DNA of 52,735 nucleotides, from NCBI GenBank assembly GCA_027306585.1, contig DAHUZJ010000131.1, positions 1-52,735 of the forward strand. Direction: 5' to 3'. This stretch comes from Acidimicrobiaceae bacterium. Its GTDB lineage: Bacteria; Actinomycetota; Acidimicrobiia; Acidimicrobiales; RAAP-2. The notes under the pieces are model-generated. The model saw only the letters and a list, made by a program, of their open reading frames with translations. It was not told where the DNA came from and made no database searches. The translations under genes and the position numbers were made by a program. How positions within the stretch are numbered: the stretch's first letter is position 1; each line of letters begins with the position of its first letter. Positions 34,484 through 43,085 of this stretch are shown in pieces.

Positions 34484-36040
34484 TCAGCGACCGGGCAGCA
34501 CCGCCTCGATCAGAGAAGGCCCGGGCGTCGCCAGCGCCCCTTCCAGCTCGTCGGCCAGCTCACCGGCGTCGCGAGCGGTGGAGGCGGGCACACCCATCCC
34601 TCGGGCGATCGCCACGAAGTCGAGGTCCGGGCGCGAGAGGTCGAGCAGGGCGCGTGCCCGGTCGCCGCCCGCCCCCGCACCCACCCGAGCCAGCTCGAAC
34701 TCCAAGATGGCGTACGAGTGGTTGGCGAGAAGGACGGTGGTCACGTCCAGCCCCTCGCGTGCCTGGGTCCAGAGGGACTGGATGGTGTACATGGCGCTGC
34801 CGTCGGCCTGGAGGCACAGGACGCGCCGGTCGGGGGCCCCCACCGCCGCGCCCGTGGCCAACGGGAGGCCGTCGCCGATGGCGCCACCGGTCAGGGTCAG
34901 CCAGTCGTGACGTGGGGCGGCGGCGGTGGCCTCGGGCAGGAAGACCCCGGAGGTCACCGTCTCGTCGACCACGACGGCACCCTCGGGCAGGAGGTGTCCC
35001 ACGGCAGCGGCGAACGTCTCGGGGGTGAGGGCCCCGGTCGGCCGGTCCGGCACCGTGCCCGCGTCGACCGGTGCGTTGCCGCCCCGTGCACCGACCGCCT
35101 CGGCCAGGTCGTCCAGGGCGCCGGCCACGTCCTCTGCCGTGGTGGCGAGCACGTGGACGGTGCACCCCTCGGGGACCAGGTCGCTGGGCAGCCCCGGGTA
35201 GGCGAAGAAGGAGACCGGCGCCCGTGCGCCTGCGAGCACCAGGTGGCGGACGCCGTCGAGCTGGGCCAGTGCCATCTCCCCCAGGTAGGCGAGCCGCTCG
35301 ACGGGTGGCAGGCCGCCCCCGCGCGCCATGTTGGTCGGGAACGTCTCGGCCACGAGCTTTGCCCCCGTCGTGCGCCCGACCCGTTCCGCCGCGCCGAGCC
35401 CGTCCGGGCGGAGGGCGGCCCCCCCGAGCAACAGCGCGGCCGGCTCGCCGCTGCGCAGTGCTTTGGCCGCGTCCTCCACCTGTTCGGCGGCGACGCGGGG
35501 CAGCGGTGGCTTTCTCACGGCTGGGCCCGGGCCCCGCGAGGACTCCGTCCAGGACAGGTCCGCCGGCAACACCAGCGTGGCCACGCCGGCCGGCGGACCG
35601 TAGGCGGCTCGGATGGCGTCGGCGGCGTCCGGACCCACGTCGTCGGCCCGGGCGCTCGTGCGGAACCACCGCGAGACGGACCGGGCCAGACCGGCGACGT
35701 CGGACTCCAGGGGCGCGTCGTAGCGCTTGTGGTACGTGGCGTGGTCGCCGACCACGTTGACCACCGGCGACTGCGCCCGGCGGGCATTGTGGAGGTTGGC
35801 GATGCCGTTGCCGAGCCCGGGACCGAGGTGGAGCAGGGTGGCCGCCGGGCGGCCGGCCACCCGGGCGAACCCGTCGGCGGCCCCCGTGGCCACCCCCTCG
35901 AACAGGCACAGGATCCCCCGCAGCTCGGGCACCCGATCGAGGGCGGCGACCGACTGCATCTCCGAGGTCCCGGGGTTGGAGAAGCAGACGTCGACTCCCG
36001 AGGCGGTCAGGGTGCGCAGCAGCGCCTCCGCGCCGTTCAT
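34484..36040 (-). CDS. ThDP-dependent enzyme of the acetolactate synthase / benzoylformate decarboxylase type
   Basis: A 518-residue ThDP enzyme in the usual three-domain order. The N-terminal PYR domain has FSNPGTSEM and the conserved Glu in LFEGVATGAADGFARV. The C-terminal PP domain has GGAIGDGLPLATGAAVG and the cofactor motif LQADGSAMYTIQSLW ending near LLANHSYAI. Generic annotation would be acetolactate synthase large subunit, but no regulatory subunit is nearby. The gene overlaps an FAD 2-hydroxyacid dehydrogenase (ATGA). This suggests it takes the 2-oxoacid made by that enzyme and decarboxylates it to an aldehyde, as in the mandelate pathway. That role is inference. Confidence 0.85.
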   Translation of the reverse strand: MNGAEALLRTLTASGVDVCFSNPGTSEMQSVAALDRVPELRGILCLFEGVATGAADGFARVAGRPAATLLHLGPGLGNGIANLHNARRAQSPVVNVVGDHATYHKRYDAPLESDVAGLARSVSRWFRTSARADDVGPDAADAIRAAYGPPAGVATLVLPADLSWTESSRGPGPAVRKPPLPRVAAEQVEDAAKALRSGEPAALLLGGAALRPDGLGAAERVGRTTGAKLVAETFPTNMARGGGLPPVERLAYLGEMALAQLDGVRHLVLAGARAPVSFFAYPGLPSDLVPEGCTVHVLATTAEDVAGALDDLAEAVGARGGNAPVDAGTVPDRPTGALTPETFAAAVGHLLPEGAVVVDETVTSGVFLPEATAAAPRHDWLTLTGGAIGDGLPLATGAAVGAPDRRVLCLQADGSAMYTIQSLWTQAREGLDVTTVLLANHSYAILEFELARVGAGAGGDRARALLDLSRPDLDFVAIARGMGVPASTARDAGELADELEGALATPGPSLIEAVLPGR

Positions 36041-37452
36041 GCTGGTGGCTCGATCTGTCTGCCGTCGTCGACCAGGCCTGGCCCGAGGAGGCGACCCGGC
36101 CCGAGGATGCCGTGTGGATCGAACGCTGCCTTGATGCGCCGCATGAGGTCGAGCTTCACGGGGTCCTCCAGGGCGAGGAAGTAGGCCATCTTCTCGGTGC
36201 CGATGCCGTGCTCGCCGGAGACGGCGCCGCCGGCGTCGACGGCGGCGGCGAACACCTCGCGCAGGAACGAGGCCCGTCGTTCGTGGTCGGGCTGGAAGAC
36301 CGAGAGGTGCACGTTGCCGTCGCCCACGTGGCCGCAACCGCTCACGAACGCTCCGTGCCGGTCGGCCAGCACGCCGACGGCGGCCAGGAAGGACGCGATG
36401 GCGGCCCGAGGCACGACGGTGTCGACGATGTCGTGGGCGCCCGCCGCTCTGCCGACGAAGAACGCCCGCTCCCGTGCCTTGATGAGGTCGGCCCCGGCCG
36501 TCGGGGGCAGGACGTACACGTCCGTCGCGCCGAGCCCGGCGAGCTGGTCTGCCACCGCTTCCACGTCGGCGTCGAGCCGGTCGGCGTGGGCGTTCTCGAG
36601 GACCACGACGAGGTAGGCGGCGGTCGACTCGCGCACGGCTGCAGGGACGCCCAGGTCGATGCCGGCGGCCGCCGTGATGGCGGCCATGACCAGGCTGTCG
36701 ATGTACTCGAGGATGAGGGGCGCTGCACCGCCGGCGACGACGGGGGGGACGGCTGCCGTCACGGCCTCGAGGCTGGCGAAGGGCGCCAGCACGGTGGCGG
36801 TGTGGGGGAGGCGGGGCACGAGCTTCACCGTGACCTCCGTCACGAGGGCCAACGTGCCCTCCGAGCCGATCACGAGCTGCGTCAGGTCGTATCCCGAGGC
36901 GGACTTGACGTACTTGCCGCCCGTGCGCAGCACTGCACCGCCGGCGAGCACCAGCTCGAGACCGAGGACGTGGTGGCGCGTCACCCCGTAGCGCACGGCG
37001 CGCATGCCGCCGGCGTTGGTCGCCACGTTGCCGCCGATCGACGCCGACAGCTCGCCCGGGTACACCGGGTAGACGAGCCCGTGGGGGGCGAGTGCGTCGT
37101 CCAGGGCGGAAAGCGTCACGCCCGGTTGGACGACGGCCACGTGGTTGGCGGTGTCGATCTCGAGCACCCGGTCCATCCGGTCGAAGGCGACGACGAGGGC
37201 GTCCGGCGCGGGCCGGGCGCCCCCCGACAGCCCGGTGCCGGTGCCGCGGGCGATGACGGGCACGCGCTGGGCGTCCGCCGCGGCGAGGATGCTCCGGACC
37301 TCCTCGGTGGACCCCGGGCGCACGACCGCCAGCGGGCGGACGGGTGCGCCGGTGAGCGCCTCGTCGTGGGTGTCGTCGTCGGCGATGGCGTCACCGGTGG
37401 CCACCCACTCGGGGCCCACCATCTGCGCGAGCTGTTCGACGATGTCGCTCAC
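36037..37452 (-). CDS. FAD-linked 2-hydroxyacid dehydrogenase (GlcD / D-lactate dehydrogenase type)
   Basis: Oxidises a 2-hydroxyacid to the 2-oxoacid with FAD. The 471-residue product has the VAO-type FAD domain (IARGTGTGLSGGARP, YPGELSASIGGNVATNAGG) and the FAD-oxidase C domain with the metal-binding SGCGHVGDGNVHLSVF and GEHGIGTEKMAYF. Family substrates include glycolate, D-lactate and D-2-hydroxyglutarate; there are no GlcE or GlcF partners here. The GTG overlaps the stop of the UvrD-like gene (GTGA), and its own stop overlaps the start of the ThDP gene (ATGA), so the three are read as one operon. Confidence 0.9.
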   Translation of the reverse strand: MSDIVEQLAQMVGPEWVATGDAIADDDTHDEALTGAPVRPLAVVRPGSTEEVRSILAAADAQRVPVIARGTGTGLSGGARPAPDALVVAFDRMDRVLEIDTANHVAVVQPGVTLSALDDALAPHGLVYPVYPGELSASIGGNVATNAGGMRAVRYGVTRHHVLGLELVLAGGAVLRTGGKYVKSASGYDLTQLVIGSEGTLALVTEVTVKLVPRLPHTATVLAPFASLEAVTAAVPPVVAGGAAPLILEYIDSLVMAAITAAAGIDLGVPAAVRESTAAYLVVVLENAHADRLDADVEAVADQLAGLGATDVYVLPPTAGADLIKARERAFFVGRAAGAHDIVDTVVPRAAIASFLAAVGVLADRHGAFVSGCGHVGDGNVHLSVFQPDHERRASFLREVFAAAVDAGGAVSGEHGIGTEKMAYFLALEDPVKLDLMRRIKAAFDPHGILGPGRLLGPGLVDDGRQIEPPA

Positions 37453-39305
37453 CGGCTGAGGCTACCCAACGTCGGGTGGTCCGGGCCGGCATCGAGCCGG
37501 CGGCGGAGCTCGGCCACGTGGGTGGCGACCTGCTCGCGCGGGACGGGTGCCTGCTCGGCGCCCAGACGGGCGATCGCCTCCTGGATCACTGCCAGCCACG
37601 GTGAAGGGTCGCGGGGCGGCGCCCCGTCGGCCGCAGACCGGGCATCGGGGTGGTGTGCCCACGAGCACGCCAGCTCGAGCTCCGCCCGGGTGAGCGCCAC
37701 GTAGAGGAGTCGCCGCTCCTCGTCCATGGCGGCGGCCGTGCGGGCCGTACGCAGCGGGACGATACCGTCCGACAGCCCAACCACGAAGACGGCCTGCCAT
37801 TGGAGCCCCTTCGCGCGGTGGAAGGTGCTGAGGACCACGGCGTCGCCCTCGTCGGGCCCGGCACCACCGGCCTCGGGCCCGGCACCACCGTCCTCGGGCC
37901 CGGCACCACCGGCGTCGGGCCCGGCACCACCGTCGTCGATGCCGACCTCGTCCTCCCCGTCGCTGGCGGGTCCGGGGTGTCCGGGGTGCCTGGCGCGGGA
38001 CATTCCGGCCGGCATCCTCACGTCGCTCGCCGGCGCCAGGTCTCCACCGGTCACCCGGCACGGGACCCGGGCCGCGGTGAGGGTGTCGGCGAGCAGGTCG
38101 AGCTGGGCGTTGGTGCGGCCGAGCACGGCGATCTGCGACCAACGCCGCCCCGGCCGGTGTGCCAGCCATGCCTGGCGGGCGACCCATGCCGCCTCGTCGC
38201 TGTCCGTCGCGTGCGAGACCACGCGGGGGACCGGTCCGTCGGCCCGGGTGCTGCGGGGGGCCGTGGCGCCGTCGACGCCCAGGGCAGCCGCCGCCACACC
38301 CACCACCTGGGGGGAGCAACGGTGGTTGCGGTCCAGCCGGATCACTCGCGTCTGCGGGTACGTCTCTGCAAGCCGATCGAGCAGGGTGGGGTCGGCACCG
38401 TTCCATCCGTAGACCGACTGGTGGGGGTCGCCCACGACGAAGAGGTCGGGATTGGCGCCGGCGATCGCCCGGAGCAGGCGGAACTGCGCCGGGTTGACGT
38501 CCTGCATCTCGTCGACGAACAGCTGCCGGAAGCGCCACCGTACGGCCGCCGCGAACCGAGCGTCCTCCTCGAGCAGGTTGCCCGCCACCTCGAGCAGGTC
38601 GTCGAGGTCAAGGACGCCTCGGCGCCGCTTGGCGAGCTCGTAGCGGCCGTACAGCTCGGCGACCCGCGCCGGCCCGAGGGTCGGCCGCCGCCGGGCCTCG
38701 GCGGTCGCTGCCTCGTAGCGGTCCGGCGGGACCAGGCGCGCCTTTGCCCAGGTGAGCTCCGTCTCCAGGCGGCGCACGGCCTGGCGTTGTGCTGCGGTCA
38801 GCGGCATCGGCTGCGCCCGGCGCCCGCCGGAGCGCCTCGACGTCTTGGAGCCGTAGCCCTTGTCCCCGGGGTTCCTGAGGTCCCCGAGCAGCTCAGCCAA
38901 CAGCCCCTGGCGGTCGGCGAGGACGGCGGGAGCCGGGAGCCCTCGGTCGGCACGGTGCTGGCGGATGAGCCCCAGTGCCGTGCGGTGGAAGGTTCCGGCA
39001 CGCACATCGGCACCCACGCCCGTCGTCCACAGGCGCTGGCGCAGCTCGTCGGCTGCTTTGCGGCTGAAGGTGCAGACGAGGACATGGTCAGGGTGGGCCG
39101 TGCGGTCCTGCAGGCGCCGACCTACCCGCAGCGTGAGCACGCGGGTCTTGCCCGTTCCCGCCCCGGCCAGCACGCAAAGGACCGGGTCCTCGGCGAGGAC
39201 CGCTTCGCGCTGCTCATCGAGGAGCCCCGCCAGCAGGGCGCGGTCGACCGGCCCGTCGTCCGGCGGGGTGGAGCGATCCAGCTCGGAGGGTGCAGGAGCC
39301 GTCAC
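37449..39305 (-). CDS. UvrD/Rep-like superfamily 1 DNA helicase
   Basis: ATP-driven 3'-5' DNA unwinding enzyme of repair. The 618-residue product has the Q-motif (LLDEQREAVL), Walker A AGAGTGKT (47-54), motif Ic (GTFHRTALG), the DEMQDVNPAQ Walker B near 265, QSVYGWNGA (motif III), the RNHRCSPQVV motif IV, and the late motifs STFHRAKGLQWQAVFV and LLYVALTRAEL. It is shorter than UvrD/PcrA (about 720-770), and domain 2B is replaced by a Gly/Ala/Pro repeat (about 457-485) coded by four 21-bp units. No HRDC domain is seen. It could be a small UvrD2-like enzyme. The GTG has TAGCGT (39313-39318) 7 nt upstream. Confidence 0.9.
   Translation of the reverse strand: MTAPAPSELDRSTPPDDGPVDRALLAGLLDEQREAVLAEDPVLCVLAGAGTGKTRVLTLRVGRRLQDRTAHPDHVLVCTFSRKAADELRQRLWTTGVGADVRAGTFHRTALGLIRQHRADRGLPAPAVLADRQGLLAELLGDLRNPGDKGYGSKTSRRSGGRRAQPMPLTAAQRQAVRRLETELTWAKARLVPPDRYEAATAEARRRPTLGPARVAELYGRYELAKRRRGVLDLDDLLEVAGNLLEEDARFAAAVRWRFRQLFVDEMQDVNPAQFRLLRAIAGANPDLFVVGDPHQSVYGWNGADPTLLDRLAETYPQTRVIRLDRNHRCSPQVVGVAAAALGVDGATAPRSTRADGPVPRVVSHATDSDEAAWVARQAWLAHRPGRRWSQIAVLGRTNAQLDLLADTLTAARVPCRVTGGDLAPASDVRMPAGMSRARHPGHPGPASDGEDEVGIDDGGAGPDAGGAGPEDGGAGPEAGGAGPDEGDAVVLSTFHRAKGLQWQAVFVVGLSDGIVPLRTARTAAAMDEERRLLYVALTRAELELACSWAHHPDARSAADGAPPRDPSPWLAVIQEAIARLGAEQAPVPREQVATHVAELRRRLDAGPDHPTLGSLSR
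37852..37935 (-). repeat. Four 21-bp tandem units coding GGAGPxx in the helicase gene
   Basis: Units start at 37852, 37873, 37894 and 37915 with changes at only one or two positions. They code for a seven-residue Gly-Gly-Ala-Gly-Pro repeat placed before the last helicase motifs, keep the frame, and sit where the regulatory 2B domain would be expected. Confidence 0.92.
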
Positions 39306-39312
39306 CGACCAA

Positions 39313-39318
39313 ACGCTA
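39313..39318 (-). promoter_or_regulatory. -10 box of the helicase-dehydrogenase-ThDP operon
   Basis: TAGCGT on the minus strand, 7 nt before GTG 39305; leaderless pattern. Confidence 0.45.
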
Positions 39319-39385
39319 CCGAGCGGCTGTCACTCCGGGCGGCCGGTCCTCGGTAGGGTGACCCGCACCAGGGCTCCTACCGCCG

Positions 39386-39439
39386 CCGCAGGGGCCGCAG
39401 GGGCCGCAGGGGCCGGAGGGGCCGCAGGGGCCGGAAGGG
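39386..39439. repeat. 9-bp tandem repeat ccgcagggg, about six copies, in a divergent intergenic region
   Basis: Units at 39386, 39395, 39404, 39413 (one change), 39422 and 39431 (one change and an insertion). The array lies in the 251-bp gap between the divergent helicase and hydrolase genes, clear of the helicase -10 box. It could shift promoter spacing or bind a protein; apart from the -10 box nothing else is recognised in this gap. Confidence 0.85.
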
Positions 39440-39556
39440 GCGGGGCCCGGCGATCGAGGAGGCAGTCACCGATGACCCAAGCTCACCGCTCCAGGCGAGC
39501 AGCACCGCCACCGGCAGGCGCCGGCTGCGCCGTGGAGCGCGGCCCGGTCGCATAGC

Positions 39557-40300
39557 GTGCTGCGTTCTTTCGCCGGCGGCACCCTGTTCGGTGCCCGCAC
39601 CGGAGAGGGTCCTCCCGCCGTGCTGGCGCTCCACGGATGGGCACGTACCCACCGGGACTTCGACGCGGTGCTGGCGCCGCCGGGGCGGCGACCGCTCGAC
39701 GCCATTGCCGTCGACCTTCCGGGTTTCGGTGCCACGCCCCCGCCCGCAGCGGTGTGGGGGTCCGACGCCTACGCCGATCGGGTGGCGGAGGTGGTGACCG
39801 AGATGGCGGCACCGGTGGTCGTGCTGGCCCACTCCTTCGGTGGCCGGGTGGCGGTCCACCTCGCCGCCTCCCGCCCCGACCTCGTGCGGGGCCTGGTCCT
39901 CACGGGCGTCCCGCTCGTGCGGGCACGTCCACCGGCCCGCCCCGCCCGCCGGTTCCGCGTGGTCCGTGCCCTGCACCGGGCTGGCCTTCTCGGTGAGGAA
40001 CGGATGGAGGCCGCCCGGCGGCATCACGGGTCGGCCGACTACGCGGCGGCCGAAGGCATCATGCGGGCGGTGTTCGTGCAGACGGTGCAAGAGGACTACT
40101 CGGCTCTGCTGGCAGCCGTGACCTCTCCGGTGTCCCTCGTTTGGGGTGCCGACGACACCACAGTCCCGCCGGCCGTCGCCGAAGCGGCCGCCGCCCGGTT
40201 CCGTCAGGCCGAGGTGACGCTGTGCCCCGGGGTGGGGCACCTGCTGCCGCTGGCGGCGCCCGACGAGCTGCGGGCCGCTGTGGAGCGGCACCTTCCATGA
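39557..40300 (+). CDS. Alpha/beta hydrolase
   Basis: A 247-residue hydrolase with a complete-looking triad: nucleophile Ser in LAHSFGGRV, acid Asp in GADDTTVPP and His in GVGHLLPLAAP. The oxyanion strand is LALHGWARTHRDF. No signal peptide. Substrate is unknown; BioH/MenH-type and thioesterase-type relatives look alike at this level. Its stop overlaps the start of the membrane MurF-like ligase (ATGA), which points to a linked function in envelope-precursor metabolism, by inference from context alone. Confidence 0.85.
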   Translation: MLRSFAGGTLFGARTGEGPPAVLALHGWARTHRDFDAVLAPPGRRPLDAIAVDLPGFGATPPPAAVWGSDAYADRVAEVVTEMAAPVVVLAHSFGGRVAVHLAASRPDLVRGLVLTGVPLVRARPPARPARRFRVVRALHRAGLLGEERMEAARRHHGSADYAAAEGIMRAVFVQTVQEDYSALLAAVTSPVSLVWGADDTTVPPAVAEAAAARFRQAEVTLCPGVGHLLPLAAPDELRAAVERHLP

Positions 40301-41838
40301 ACGCTGCCACCGGCGTGGCGGCCTGGGCTGCCCTCGGCGCGTGCGTGGTCGCACTGGGCCCCGCCGGCGCGCGATGGCTCCGCGTCGCCCAGCGAGAGCA
40401 CTACCTCCCCGGCGCTGGGACGCGTTTCGCCCTTCGGTGGTGGCGCAATGAGCCGCGGAACGTGGTGCTCGCCGTCGTAGCCGTGGCGGGATTGGTGGCT
40501 GCCGTCTGGTGGCCCTTGTCGGCGCTGGCGACCGCCGTGGCCCTGGCCGTCGGGCCTCGGGGCCTGTCCGTGCGCGGGCGCACCTCGAAGCTCGGGCTGA
40601 CGCGGCGCCTCAAGACGCTGGCGGCCGTCTGGGCTGTCTTGCAGGCGGCGATCGTGGTCGTTGGGGCAGCCGTGGGAGCGCCGGCACCGGTCGCGGCCAC
40701 CGGCGCCCTGCTCGTCCCTCTCCTCGTCGACGCCGCCTGCCTGGCCACGGCGCCGCTCGAGCGCCGCCTGATGGGCCCGTTCGTGGACAGCGCCCGAGCC
40801 CGGCTGCGGCGGGTGGACCCGACCACCGTCGGCATCACCGGTTCGTACGGCAAGACCTCGACCAAGAACTACGTGGCCCACCTCGTCGCCGGCACTCGGA
40901 CGGTGGTGGCCAGCCCGGCGTCGTTCAACAATCGGGCCGGCCTGGCGCGGGCGGTCAACGAGCACCTCGTCGAGGGTACGGAGGTCTTCGTCGCCGAGAT
41001 GGGCACCTACGGTCCGGGCGAGATCCGGGAGCTGTGCCGGTGGTGCCCGCCGACGATCGCCGTGCTGACGGCCATCGGTCCCGTCCACCTGGAGCGCTTC
41101 GGCAGCGAGGACGCCATCGCCGAGGCCAAGTCGGAGATCGCCGAGCCGGCCCGGGTGGTGGTGGTCAATGCCGACGACCCGCGGCTCGAGCGGCTGGCTG
41201 CCGGTTGGTCGGCGGTCGGCGACCGGGAGGTGGTGCGCTGCTCGGCCACCGACGAGACCGCAGACGTGTGCGTCCAGCGCAAGGACGGCGCCGTGACCGT
41301 GACCGTGGCCGGTGACCGGGTGGCGGTGGGCGTCCCGCTGCGCGAGGGCGTGCAACCGACCAACCTCGCGTGCGCCCTGGCCGTCGCCCTGCATCTCGGG
41401 GTCCCGTCCGAGGAGGCGCTCGCGCGGATCGCCACGCTGCCGTCCGTTCCCAACCGGCTCACTGCCGCCCAGGCGGCGTCGGGCATGTACGTCGTCGACG
41501 ACACCTTCAACTCGAACCCGGCAGGCGCTCGCGCCGCCCTCGCCGTGCTGGCTGCAGCGCCCGTCGGCGGACGTCGGGTCCTGGTCACGCCCGGGATGGT
41601 GGAGCTCGGACCCCGCCAGGCGCCGGAGAACGAGGCGTTCGCGGCGGCCGCGGCGGCGGTGGTGACGGACTTCATCGTGGTCGGCCGGACGAACCGGCGG
41701 GCGCTGGTCCGGGGGGCGGGGGAGCGTCGCCCGCTCCTCGTTGACACCCGCGACGAGGCTGTGACCTGGGTGCGTGGCCACCTGGGCCCCGACGACGCCG
41801 TGCTCTACGAGAACGACCTGCCGGACCACTACCCTTGA
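40297..41838 (+). CDS. Membrane-anchored Mur ligase, MurF-like
   Basis: ATP-dependent peptide ligase of the Mur family in 513 residues. The first 160 residues are hydrophobic, with about four membrane segments, which ordinary soluble MurF (about 450 residues) lacks. The central ATP-binding motif is TGSYGKTSTK near 183, followed by VAEMGTYGPGEI and AIGPVHLERF. The last domain has the MurF-like VVDDTFNSNPAGARAAL and TPGMVELG. The substrate would be a UDP-muramoyl tripeptide plus D-Ala-D-Ala, a dipeptide supplied by the downstream ddl, but a role on a lipid-linked substrate is also possible because of the membrane part. It overlaps the hydrolase gene by 4 nt. Confidence 0.85.
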   Translation: MNAATGVAAWAALGACVVALGPAGARWLRVAQREHYLPGAGTRFALRWWRNEPRNVVLAVVAVAGLVAAVWWPLSALATAVALAVGPRGLSVRGRTSKLGLTRRLKTLAAVWAVLQAAIVVVGAAVGAPAPVAATGALLVPLLVDAACLATAPLERRLMGPFVDSARARLRRVDPTTVGITGSYGKTSTKNYVAHLVAGTRTVVASPASFNNRAGLARAVNEHLVEGTEVFVAEMGTYGPGEIRELCRWCPPTIAVLTAIGPVHLERFGSEDAIAEAKSEIAEPARVVVVNADDPRLERLAAGWSAVGDREVVRCSATDETADVCVQRKDGAVTVTVAGDRVAVGVPLREGVQPTNLACALAVALHLGVPSEEALARIATLPSVPNRLTAAQAASGMYVVDDTFNSNPAGARAALAVLAAAPVGGRRVLVTPGMVELGPRQAPENEAFAAAAAAVVTDFIVVGRTNRRALVRGAGERRPLLVDTRDEAVTWVRGHLGPDDAVLYENDLPDHYP

Positions 41839-41881
41839 CCGAGCCCGGGGCGGAGAGCCGCGGGGAGCAGGGAGCCGCCCG

Positions 41882-43006
41882 GTGTCCGAGGTCGCCGTCA
41901 TCTTCGGGGGTCCGTCGCCCGAGCACGACGTCAGCGTGCTCACGGGCCTCCAGGCTGCTCGCGCGCTCGCCGGTCGTGGCACCGTGCACGCCCTCTACTG
42001 GGGGAAGACGGGGGACTGGTTCGAGGTGGATGCTGCCTTCGAGGCCAGCGCCTTCGTCGAGGGCGTACCTCGTGGGGCGACGCCGCTCCGCCTCGTCCTC
42101 GGGGCGGAGGGTGGCTTCGTGGCGGAGGGCGGCCGTTTCGGACGTCCCCGACCGCTCGCCCTCGACGCCGCCGTGGTGTGCTGCCACGGTGGCCCGGGCG
42201 AGGACGGCACCCTCCAAGCCGCCCTCGACCTCGCCGGGGTGCGCTACACCGGTCCGACGGTGGCCGGGGCGGCCCTGGGCATGGACAAGCTGGCGTTCGG
42301 GGCGGCGATGGCCTCCGCCGGCCTGCCGGTCCTTCCTCGGGTACTTCTGGCGCCGGGCATGGCCGACGTCGGTTTTCCCGGCCCCTACATCCTGAAGCCT
42401 CGGTTCGGCGGATCCTCGATCGGCATCGAGGTGGTGGCCGATCTGGCGACTGCCCAGGCGCGCCTCGCGGCCAACCCCCATTTCCGCCTGGGAGCCGTGG
42501 TGGAGCCCTACCGCGCCGCGTACTTCGATCTGCAGATCGGTGTCCGGAGCTGGCCGGAGCTGGCGCTCTCCGCCATCGAACGGCCGTTGCGGACGCCTCG
42601 GGCCGGAGGGGCGGCCGGAGAGCCGGAGATCCTCGGGTACGCCGACAAGTACGTCGGGGGCGAGGGGATGGCGAGCGCTCCCCGCCAGTTGCCGGCCGAG
42701 ATCGACGCCGGCTCGGAGAAGGCCCTTCGGGAGGCGGCCGTGGCCGTCGCCCGGCTGACGTCGCTGCGCGGAGTCGCCCGGGTCGACTTCCTCTCCGACG
42801 GCAGCGAGTTGGTGGTGAACGAGGTCAACACCATCCCGGGCTCGCTGGCGCGTTACCTGTGGGTCGATCCGCCGGTCCCTTTCCGCACGCTCCTGGACGA
42901 CCTCCTGGCGGAGGCGGCCGGGCGCCCGACCCACGCCTACAGCAGTGCCGGCGCCGATGGCACGGTGCTGCGAGGGGCAGCGTCGATCGCCGCCAAGCTG
43001 GCCTGA
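41882..43006 (+). CDS. ddl: D-alanine--D-alanine ligase
   Basis: Joins two D-alanines for peptidoglycan pentapeptide synthesis. The 374-residue product is an ATP-grasp enzyme with EHDVSVLTG (binding Glu), CHGGPGEDGTLQ, ILKPRFGGSSIGI (ATP-grasp Lys), GVARVDFLSDG and VVNEVNTIPGSLA (metal-binding Glu/Asn). GTG 41882 is right at the conserved first strand (VAVIFGG). It comes 43 nt after the MurF-like gene and is the last gene of the run, followed by a strong hairpin at 43035-43080. Confidence 0.95.
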   Translation: MSEVAVIFGGPSPEHDVSVLTGLQAARALAGRGTVHALYWGKTGDWFEVDAAFEASAFVEGVPRGATPLRLVLGAEGGFVAEGGRFGRPRPLALDAAVVCCHGGPGEDGTLQAALDLAGVRYTGPTVAGAALGMDKLAFGAAMASAGLPVLPRVLLAPGMADVGFPGPYILKPRFGGSSIGIEVVADLATAQARLAANPHFRLGAVVEPYRAAYFDLQIGVRSWPELALSAIERPLRTPRAGGAAGEPEILGYADKYVGGEGMASAPRQLPAEIDAGSEKALREAAVAVARLTSLRGVARVDFLSDGSELVVNEVNTIPGSLARYLWVDPPVPFRTLLDDLLAEAAGRPTHAYSSAGADGTVLRGAASIAAKLA

Positions 43007-43034
43007 TCCCGGCCTGCTCCCGGCCTGCTCCCGG

Positions 43035-43080
43035 CCTGCTCCCGGCCGGGGTCCTGGCCGGGGTCCTGGCCGGGAGCAGG
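43035..43080. terminator. 13-bp perfect hairpin terminator between convergent ddl and LysM-BTAD genes
   Basis: CCTGCTCCCGGCC (43035-43047) pairs perfectly with GGCCGGGAGCAGG (43068-43080) around a 20-nt loop. Three 11-bp repeats (ggcctgctccc) lead into it from 43008 and two 12-bp repeats fill the loop, so other pairings are possible. It serves both strands; there is no T-run. Confidence 0.8.
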
Positions 43081-43085
43081 GGTGC

